A DNA stretch of 64,000 nt from Mucilaginibacter rubeus (lineage in GTDB: Bacteria; Bacteroidota; Bacteroidia; Sphingobacteriales; Sphingobacteriaceae), in the NCBI RefSeq assembly GCF_003286415.2, contig NZ_CP043450.1:4960001-5024000 (forward strand), written 5' to 3'. The first letter of the stretch is position 1. Each line of letters opens with the position of its first letter. This document shows, piece by piece, positions 57,512 to 64,000 of this stretch. The notes under the pieces are model-generated. The model was not told where the DNA came from, searched no databases, and was given only the letters and a program-made list of their open reading frames with translations. The translations under genes and the position numbers were made by a program.

Positions 57512-59361
57512 TTAACAACGTTTGTGGGGTTATTAACCTTACTTAAACCATGGTTGGTTTTTTCCCAGTAAAACGGATTGGTGATGAGCTGATACAAACC
57601 CATGTATGCGGCAACCGAATGCAGCAGCCAGTAAATAGGATTAGCTATAGCAAACAAAATAAGCTCAAAATAACGGCGCTTAAATACGGCCATCATGTTG
57701 ATATAGATCATGAGGATGTTACCCACCATCAGGTTAAATATCGACATGAACAGCACCCAATCCGGAAACAAGTTGCGGATGGTTGAAAAATCAAATATCA
57801 GGTAACACACAAAAATGATGAGCAGCACCGGGTAAATCAGGAATGTTGCCGATGTAGCACCGATAAAAAAGTTAAAACCCAGGAAGCCCTTGAAACCTAT
57901 CCTTTTTATAAGGCCTACAGGGTTACGCATGTGCACCAGGTAGGTTTGCATATAGCCCTTAATCCAGCGCGAACGCTGACGGATCCAGTTCCAGTAGTTG
58001 TTGTTGGCTTCCTCGTAGGTAGATGAGTTTACGATGGCTACCTTATAACCTTTGGCATAAGCACGAACGCCAAGATCGGCATCTTCGGTTACGTTAAATG
58101 GGTCCCAGGCGCCAAGCTCAACCAGTGCATCCATTTTAAAGTGGTTACTGGTGCCGCCAAGCGGGATGGGGATATCAAGCGTATCCAAACCGGGCAGCAT
58201 ATAATCAAACCAGTACGAATACTCCAGGGTAAACATACGGGTAAGGAAGTTCTCGTTCCGGTTAAAGTAGTTCAGCGCACTTTGGATACAGATATAGTTT
58301 TCGGGCAGCTTTTTAAATAGGGCCACCACTTTTTTAAGCTGATCGGTATCGGGAATATCCTCGGCATCATAAATGGTGAGGTACTGCCCCCTTGCAAAAT
58401 GCAAACCGTAGTTACAGGCCTTTGGCTTGGTTTTAGGCATGTGGAAAGGCACCACAATAACCTCAAACACCGATGGAAAGTCGAGATTTTTTACTGCGTT
58501 TAATGTTTTCTCATCATCCTCTTCAATAACCAGTTTAATATCCAGCTGCTCGCGCGGATAGTCGAGACTTTGAAGGTTCCAGATAAGTTTTTTGATCAGT
58601 TTATCTTCCTTGTAAACGGGCAGCAGTATGGTGTATATAGGCAGCTCGTCGTTTATAATATTGGCGAGGTCTTTTTTAGTAACGGCCTGATGCAGTTCAA
58701 AGCGCGAGCCTACCAGTGCTAAAAACAGCTTAAATATTATCGCTACCAGGAAAAACGAACTAATGACAAGGTTAATACCGATGGATACTGTTTTAAAGTT
58801 AAGGAACAGGCCAATGGCGATAATGCCCCATATGATAAAAATAAAGGCGAGTTGCCGTGGTGTGAAAGTTGTTGATGCCGAACTTTTAGGATCGCGTTTA
58901 ACCAGGTCAAAAACTGCCGCCTTAACATATTTATCACCCAGAAGCTTGTGGCTTAGCCAGGTAATTTCAAGGTCAGACGCTACAATAACTTCAGGTTCAA
59001 GATCGTAAGTAAACCTTACAAAATCCAGGAACAGGTCATTACCAGGGTCGGCCATAATGGTAACCACCTTATTATTTTCGATACGGAGCGGAAGGCCCAG
59101 TTGATCGTTCACAAATTTCAGCTCTGCCTTGTCCAGAACATTTTGGTCGAAGGCTTCATTGCGGATGTCGGCAAACTGGTAGCCGGCATTGCCTAAAGCG
59201 CGTTCGTAATTTTTACGGGAAACATAGCCAAAGTTAAGGGCTATTTTAAGGTATGACATACCCGATCTTTCCGAAAAAGCGTGGATCTTTTCCTGGTCGG
59301 CCGGCGAAATAAATCCGTGGGCAACCAAAATTTCAGGAATAGAAATACTCAGTGTATCCAT
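57508..59361 (-). CDS. Family 2 processive glycosyltransferase with N-terminal MshEN-like domain
   Basis: A 617-residue inner-membrane synthase. Residues 1-150 form an MshEN/type II secretion ATPase N-domain-like module (SIPEILVAHGFISPADQEKI, then MSYLKIALNFGYVSRKNYER). Two membrane helices (about 170-215) precede the GT2 domain (240-480), with D332/D335 in YDAEDIPD, TED at 425-427 and QRSRW at 462-466, the pattern of cellulose- and NfrB-type synthases. Three to four helices follow. No PilZ domain is present. The partner BcsB-like gene is 131 bp upstream. Glycan identity unknown. Confidence 0.9.
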   Translation of the reverse strand: MDTLSISIPEILVAHGFISPADQEKIHAFSERSGMSYLKIALNFGYVSRKNYERALGNAGYQFADIRNEAFDQNVLDKAELKFVNDQLGLPLRIENNKVVTIMADPGNDLFLDFVRFTYDLEPEVIVASDLEITWLSHKLLGDKYVKAAVFDLVKRDPKSSASTTFTPRQLAFIFIIWGIIAIGLFLNFKTVSIGINLVISSFFLVAIIFKLFLALVGSRFELHQAVTKKDLANIINDELPIYTILLPVYKEDKLIKKLIWNLQSLDYPREQLDIKLVIEEDDEKTLNAVKNLDFPSVFEVIVVPFHMPKTKPKACNYGLHFARGQYLTIYDAEDIPDTDQLKKVVALFKKLPENYICIQSALNYFNRNENFLTRMFTLEYSYWFDYMLPGLDTLDIPIPLGGTSNHFKMDALVELGAWDPFNVTEDADLGVRAYAKGYKVAIVNSSTYEEANNNYWNWIRQRSRWIKGYMQTYLVHMRNPVGLIKRIGFKGFLGFNFFIGATSATFLIYPVLLIIFVCYLIFDFSTIRNLFPDWVLFMSIFNLMVGNILMIYINMMAVFKRRYFELILFAIANPIYWLLHSVAAYMGLYQLITNPFYWEKTNHGLSKVNNPTNVVK

Positions 59362-59390
59362 ATAAGGTGTCTAAACAAAAGCTAAAAGAG

Positions 59391-59490
59391 CCTCACCCCG
59401 GCCCTCTCCAAAGGAGAGGGAGCTCTTTTTTTAAGCCCTCTCTAAGCTTTTTTTCTTAAAACCCTCTCCTTTGGAGAGGGCAGGGTAAGG
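59391..59490. repeat. Inverted repeat with CCCTCTCC/GGAGAGGG arms inside the operon
   Basis: CCTCACCCCGGCCCTCTCC at 59391-59420 and its complement at 59462-59490; each arm also contains the palindrome CCCTCTCCAAAGGAGAGGG. It occupies nearly the whole gap between the BcsB-like and synthase genes and may lower the transcript level of the distal genes. Confidence 0.85.
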
Positions 59491-59492
59491 TA

Positions 59493-61580
59493 TTAATCGT
59501 TAAACAGATCCTGCGATTTTTGAACTTTCGAACGCACATACAGGAACGAAAGCAGGATCAGGATCAGGATGCCTAACAAAATGTACAGGTTATAGCTGTC
59601 CCAGAAACGGGTAAGGCCGCTTTTGGTATCAATATATTCCAGGTTTTCGCTTGATTTATTGATGTTGAACAGGTATTTGTTAGAGTTAACATCAGAGATA
59701 CAAACGTTGCTTGACAGGGTTGAAAGCTGCTCGGTAATTGATTTTGATACCGCCAGAAAAGCTTCGGCAACATGACTACCCGTTGCGGTAAGCACCAGTG
59801 TGGCATTATTACTTCGCCCGTAAAAGATCTGGGCTAAACCGTTTGATACCGTATCAGACAGGGAGTACACCGGTTTATTGTTATCGGTATAGTACAACCT
59901 GAAATCTTTATCAAACTGAATTGGCGCATCGGCAAACTCCTTCAGTATCTTGTCGTCTTTTGAAAGCAGGGCTATGATGTTATTTTTCTTCAGTTCGTTA
60001 ACATCAATATCTTTAGAGTAAACAAACTCAGGGAAGTTATTGGCGTTGATGTTATTGTTAAGCTCATAAATGATCTCGCCCATAGCAGCGGCGGCATATT
60101 TAGCGTATTGCTCGCTTACCACAATTTTGGTGGTACCGCTGTTAAACGCTTCCGGATACTGGTAAAAGCTCAGGTCGCTGGTGATAAACGGGTTTTTTGA
60201 TTCCAGGTATGATTTGTCAACATCAACCTCGGCAAAAAAGTTGGTGAAGCTGTTGCGGCAGTTGCCATTGGTTGGGTAAAACCTGAATTCGGCCTCAAGC
60301 GTGTTGTATTTATGGTGCTGATAGCGGTTAATGGTAATAGAACTGTTGAGCTTACCTGAAGCATCAAGCTTTTCACTGCTGATCAGTAAACCATTCAGGT
60401 ATATGTTGAAGAAACCACGGTCGCCAGGGGCAAGACCGCTGTAGTTAGCTACAAAACGGATCTCCACTTCTTTAGGGGTGAAGCTAAAATCACTATTCTT
60501 AAAGCTGTAAGCGCTTTTTAACGAACCAATACCTGATAGAAAATCGCTTACACCACCAATTTGTTTCAGCGATAATTTGGAGCGGTTTTCATCAATGGTT
60601 TTGAAGAAGGTATTCTCGGCTTTTTCAATCAGCAGGTAATCACCATAGGTTGAGTTAAGGATATTCATGTTACCCAAAGCGGTAATGGCTTTTTCATAAC
60701 CTGTAGGATCGCCACCGGTAACAAACAAGATCTCTTTAGGGGCTTGCTCCTGTGTTACTGTTTTAACAGGGGTAAGCTGGCCTTTAACATCAATCATGCG
60801 GGTAATGGTATCCGTTATAAGGCTCACCGATTTGTGCAGGTAAAACAACCCTTGCGAAGCCTGCGGCGTAACTTTTACCAATTCACGCTGATCTGCAGGC
60901 AGTTTATCTACAGTACCTACCCTGATGTAGTTGCGCACGCTATCGGGCAGTTTGCTTTCTTCATAAACCGCTATTTCACGAGTTTGGGTCTTTTTTAACC
61001 TCGAATAAGCCCAGGCCACAGCCTTAAGGTCATGCAGGCTTGGGTTTGAAGGATAAACAATAGCTTTTTTTGAATCGAAGCAGTTGCTGATATTTACGTT
61101 ATCGAAGAAGTTTTTATTGCTTTTAACCAAACTCAGGTAGGAGTAGTTCTTGATCTTTAACCACATGGCCGGGTTATCAAGGTCCTTACACTGGTCGTCG
61201 GTAATGGTAAGCAGGGTTTTAACCTGAATTTTCAGGAACTTATCAGGGCTCAGGTCGGCACGGCTCAGGTTAAGGGTAATCTTCTGAATAGAATCGGGAC
61301 CTAAACGGCTGCTGTACGCCGGTTTATTATTAATAACCAGGTTAATGTATGAATGTGATTTTATCAGTGCCTGCGATGGTTCAAAGAATAACACCAGCTT
61401 ACTGCCATTCATTTCAACCAAAGGCGTGATCTTGAAATAAAATGAAGTTGCACCGCTCATGCCATATATCATGTCATCTTCATGGCCATAAGCTTTAAAG
61501 GATGCAATGCTGTTGCCCTGAGCCTGTGAAGCCGTGCTGAATAATAAAATAAAGGCTAATAAGGTAAAAAACTTATTCAT
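59493..61580 (-). CDS. BcsB-like synthase partner protein
   Basis: A 695-residue secreted protein with signal peptide (MNKFFTLLAFILLFSTASQA) and a single C-terminal membrane helix (about 664-683, LYILLGILILILLSFLYV). The body matches the layout of BcsB, the periplasmic partner of cellulose synthase: jelly-roll/carbohydrate-binding-like and ferredoxin-like modules, with TDDQCKDLDNPAMWLKI (128-144) and a later CRNSFTNFFAEVD that are typical. It would form the exit path for the polymer made by the GT2 synthase. It starts 12 bp after the kinase stop, so it is in the same operon. Confidence 0.85.
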   Translation of the reverse strand: MNKFFTLLAFILLFSTASQAQGNSIASFKAYGHEDDMIYGMSGATSFYFKITPLVEMNGSKLVLFFEPSQALIKSHSYINLVINNKPAYSSRLGPDSIQKITLNLSRADLSPDKFLKIQVKTLLTITDDQCKDLDNPAMWLKIKNYSYLSLVKSNKNFFDNVNISNCFDSKKAIVYPSNPSLHDLKAVAWAYSRLKKTQTREIAVYEESKLPDSVRNYIRVGTVDKLPADQRELVKVTPQASQGLFYLHKSVSLITDTITRMIDVKGQLTPVKTVTQEQAPKEILFVTGGDPTGYEKAITALGNMNILNSTYGDYLLIEKAENTFFKTIDENRSKLSLKQIGGVSDFLSGIGSLKSAYSFKNSDFSFTPKEVEIRFVANYSGLAPGDRGFFNIYLNGLLISSEKLDASGKLNSSITINRYQHHKYNTLEAEFRFYPTNGNCRNSFTNFFAEVDVDKSYLESKNPFITSDLSFYQYPEAFNSGTTKIVVSEQYAKYAAAAMGEIIYELNNNINANNFPEFVYSKDIDVNELKKNNIIALLSKDDKILKEFADAPIQFDKDFRLYYTDNNKPVYSLSDTVSNGLAQIFYGRSNNATLVLTATGSHVAEAFLAVSKSITEQLSTLSSNVCISDVNSNKYLFNINKSSENLEYIDTKSGLTRFWDSYNLYILLGILILILLSFLYVRSKVQKSQDLFND

Positions 61581-61592
61581 TGGGTATAAATA

Positions 61593-62939
61593 TTAATTTA
61601 TTACGTAAAATTCTACTCTGAAATAATTGCCGTTGTCATCGCTGCGGTAGGTTAATTCGCCGCCCATTTCCTGTGTCATCAGTTTGGCAATTGATAAACC
61701 CAAACCCAAACGGCTTTCGGTCATGCCATGGGTGTCGTTAAGGGTTTTAAGCTTATTAAACATCATCTCCAGTTCCTGCTGACCAATGGCTATACCTTCG
61801 TCAATGATCTCGAAAACAAATTTCTGACGTTGCAGACTGGTTATTACTTTAACTGTATTATTGGTTTGCGAAAACTTAATAGCGTTTGATAACAGGTTTT
61901 GAAACACCTGACCGGTAAAAACCCTGTCGAGCCTTACGTTTAGGGGCAGTTTCAGGATATTGTCTACGAGGTGGATGTTTTTCATCTGGGCCGTTTCATA
62001 CAAGCCTTTATAAACGTGCATTACTTCAACGTTGATATCAAAGATCTCCATGTTAAACTTCATCTCCGGCGATTCGATCTCCTTAACATCCATCAGTTTG
62101 TTAAGCATGTATTGCATCTTCTCGGCCGATTCGGAGATATAGCCAACAAACTCTTTCTGATCGGTACTGAGCCTGAAATCTTCCTCCTTGATCATGTTGT
62201 TACTCATTACTATAGAGCCAATGAGGTTTTTAAGATCGTGTCCGGCTATGTTAATGAAGCTGTTTTTCTGGCTATCGAGCTTGCGCAGCTGCTCGTACTG
62301 CAAATCGATCAGGTTATTTTTTTCGGCGATATCCTTGTTTTGCTGTTTAAGCTGCTCGTTTGATTTTTCGATCATGATCTGCGAGCGTACCTCACGCTGG
62401 ATAACTTTGTAACGTGCACCCGGTATTAAGCAGGAAATACCTGCAATGATGAAGAAGATCTGCCCGCCGTTGCTTAGCACCAGATCCAGGTTATACTCGC
62501 TCAGCAGGTTAAAGAAAATGGCAAGTAACAGCAACGCCATTAAGGTTTGGATGATTGAGTTTAACGGCTCCCAAAACACCTGCAGGTTAAAAAACAGCAG
62601 TGTAGTAGCAAACAACATAAAGTAAATGGTCAAAAACTGAATATTTACGAGGTTGCATAATATAGCTGCCGTTACCGAGAGCATAAAAAAGCTGATATGC
62701 AGCAATATGCGATAACTGAACTGTTTATGCTGAAAGTAGCTAAACAGACCATATATGATCAGGATGGTAATAATGCGGATAATGAAAAACTGCAGCCAAA
62801 AATTTGTAGCGTAGATAAAATCAACAATGCTGAAAAGCGGGTATAAGAATATAATTGTCCAGATTATATTATTGGTTTGGTACCATGCTTTTTTTGAGGT
62901 CTCTCTAATTAATTCTTCGTTAGTAATTTGAACAAACAT
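61593..62939 (-). CDS. Sensor histidine kinase leading the polysaccharide operon
   Basis: A 448-residue kinase. Six or seven membrane helices (about 27-175), a coiled-coil linker (about 185-225), HisKA with H234 in FINIAGHDLKNLIGSI, and an HATPase domain with FQNLLSNAIKFSQTNN, IDEGIAIGQQELEM and SRLGLGLSIAKLMTQE. No response regulator gene is adjacent. It is the first gene of the run kinase, BcsB-like, synthase, membrane protein, and is divergent from the GH5 gene, which suggests direct sensing of envelope or polymer state. Confidence 0.9.
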   Translation of the reverse strand: MFVQITNEELIRETSKKAWYQTNNIIWTIIFLYPLFSIVDFIYATNFWLQFFIIRIITILIIYGLFSYFQHKQFSYRILLHISFFMLSVTAAILCNLVNIQFLTIYFMLFATTLLFFNLQVFWEPLNSIIQTLMALLLLAIFFNLLSEYNLDLVLSNGGQIFFIIAGISCLIPGARYKVIQREVRSQIMIEKSNEQLKQQNKDIAEKNNLIDLQYEQLRKLDSQKNSFINIAGHDLKNLIGSIVMSNNMIKEEDFRLSTDQKEFVGYISESAEKMQYMLNKLMDVKEIESPEMKFNMEIFDINVEVMHVYKGLYETAQMKNIHLVDNILKLPLNVRLDRVFTGQVFQNLLSNAIKFSQTNNTVKVITSLQRQKFVFEIIDEGIAIGQQELEMMFNKLKTLNDTHGMTESRLGLGLSIAKLMTQEMGGELTYRSDDNGNYFRVEFYVIN

Positions 62940-63003
62940 TATTCGTTATCTTGAATTGTAATTAAAAATTAAGGCCGTTGTTTAAATTAATCCGGTTAAA
63001 ATA

Positions 63004-64000
63004 TTGGTTAATAAAAATATTCGTTATACGATAATTCAAACAAGTTTGTTGTTGCTGGTGTCAATAGCAATAACCTCCGTTGCAAAAAGTCGTCCAAATC
63101 CTGAACAAGCGCGTTTAATGGCGTTTCAACGTGCCAAAAATCTAAATAATGGCATCAGTATTTCATGGCTCGAGCAAACCTGGAATGAAAGTTCGCTGGC
63201 TCAAAACGCGCCTAAAAAATCTGATTTTCTACTGCTCAAAAAGCTGGGCTTTAAAAGCATCAGGTTGCCTGTGGCTTTTACTTCCTTTAATCCTAAAACA
63301 AATGCACAACTGTTTACCTATATAGATAAAGTTATTGGGCAGTGCGAAACTTACGGATTTAGGCTGGTGATAGATTACCATTATGGCTGTTTAAGCGATA
63401 ATAATTATCTTACCGAAACACCACTGATAATTGATTTGTGGCTAAAATTAACCAAAAGGTATAAATCTGCAAGTTATAACAACCTTTATTTCGAGATCTA
63501 CAACGAGCCGCCCCATATCAACCCCAAAGTGTGGAAAGACGCCGCGTACAATATTGTAACAGCCATCCGTAAAATAGACAAGCAACGTACGCTGATTGTT
63601 GGCGCTTCAAACTATAACAGTATCTATGAGTTAAGCAGGTTTGAAAGGCTTGCCGACGAAAATATTATTTACACATTTCACTTCTACGAACCTTTCTTTT
63701 TTACCCATCAGGGTGCAAGCTGGGTGGGCGACCAGGCGGCTACCACCGGGGTATCATTTCCATACAATGCGGAAAATTTTCCTGCACTTAATCCCAAAGC
63801 AAAAAATACTTCAGGCGAAAGTAACTACCATATGTACCCGCGCGATGGCAATGAACAATCAATAAATGATAAATTACAAATTGTTAAAAACTGGGCGCTT
63901 AAATATGATGTTCCTGTTATATGTGGCGAATATGGCGTGTATAATAAATATGCGGATTTGGATAGCCGGTGTCGTTACATCAAAGCGGTTCGTAAAGCGT
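63004..64000 (+). CDS. Glycoside hydrolase family 5 (partial, 3' end beyond window)
   Basis: The frame runs from the stop at 62983-62985 to the window end without another stop, about 332 codons. TTG at 63004 gives a signal peptide (MVNKNIRYTIIQTSLLLLVS) and a cellulase-type catalytic domain: SIRLPVAFTSF, FRLVIDYHYG, FEIYNEPP with acid/base E168, and VICGEYGVYN with nucleophile E309. GH5 enzymes cleave beta-1,4 glucans, mannans and related chains. Divergent from the kinase, it fits a glycan-trimming role similar to the glycosidases that accompany synthase operons. The stop is outside the window. Confidence 0.88.
   Translation, partial: MVNKNIRYTIIQTSLLLLVSIAITSVAKSRPNPEQARLMAFQRAKNLNNGISISWLEQTWNESSLAQNAPKKSDFLLLKKLGFKSIRLPVAFTSFNPKTNAQLFTYIDKVIGQCETYGFRLVIDYHYGCLSDNNYLTETPLIIDLWLKLTKRYKSASYNNLYFEIYNEPPHINPKVWKDAAYNIVTAIRKIDKQRTLIVGASNYNSIYELSRFERLADENIIYTFHFYEPFFFTHQGASWVGDQAATTGVSFPYNAENFPALNPKAKNTSGESNYHMYPRDGNEQSINDKLQIVKNWALKYDVPVICGEYGVYNKYADLDSRCRYIKAVRKA

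Overview
The window looks like a chromosomal segment of a Bacteroidota bacterium, most likely of the family Sphingobacteriaceae (Mucilaginibacter or Pedobacter type). The evidence is the moderate GC content, several promoters of the Bacteroidota form TTG-N(17-23)-TAnnTTTG, a weak Shine-Dalgarno context, LytTR two-component pairs, large outer-membrane beta-barrel receptors, MacB/FtsX-type permeases, a DUF2723 membrane protein, and many intergenic dispersed palindromic repeats. The genus is an inference. No rRNA and no CRISPR array were seen.

Left part (1-20 kb). A hydrolase, a GNAT-nitrilase fusion and a DoxX protein precede a heme biosynthesis region: hemA (3.5 kb), a hemC-hemD fusion (11.0 kb), hemB, hemL, hemE and hemJ (to 19.3 kb). 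Together these cover glutamyl-tRNA to uroporphyrinogen/coproporphyrinogen plus protoporphyrinogen oxidation; hemF/hemN and hemH are not in the window. A LytTR sensor/regulator pair, two secreted proteins and an FtsX-type permease lie between hemA and hemCD. A histidine kinase, an OmpR-type regulator and a TPR protein lie between hemL and hemE. A vapBC toxin-antitoxin pair closes the region.

Middle (20-49 kb). An ECF sigma factor, a membrane anti-sigma-like protein and a PorT-like barrel form a unit. They are followed by an orphan ABC ATPase, a second LytTR pair, an ABM-domain protein, an SDR, an M1 peptidase, a PhyH dioxygenase, an ArsC/Spx protein, two tandem paralogous outer-membrane receptors, housekeeping genes (pth, rplY, prs, tRNA-Gln), a 1045-residue DUF2723 protein, a lipoprotein, an OmpR/kinase pair and a bestrophin.

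Accessory part (49-64 kb). A REP-associated tyrosine transposase lies inside its own inverted palindromes (a second, different one is at 31 kb). Next come a frameshifted RecA-like ATPase gene and a tailspike-like beta-helix protein. The last 8 kb is a polysaccharide locus: on the minus strand a sensor kinase, a BcsB-like protein, a family 2 synthase with an N-terminal MshEN-like domain and a large membrane protein; divergently, a GH5 glycosidase that runs off the window. This looks like a non-canonical, BcsA/BcsB-like exopolysaccharide system.

The intergenic space is unusually rich in repeats. At least eight families recur within the window or form long inverted repeats. Two of them (the 165-189 bp element at 4.9 and 43.7 kb, and the 250 bp element at 23.5 and 47.5 kb) keep hairpins through paired base changes. 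These elements and the two RAYT units are the strongest leads for undescribed biology, along with the polysaccharide locus.
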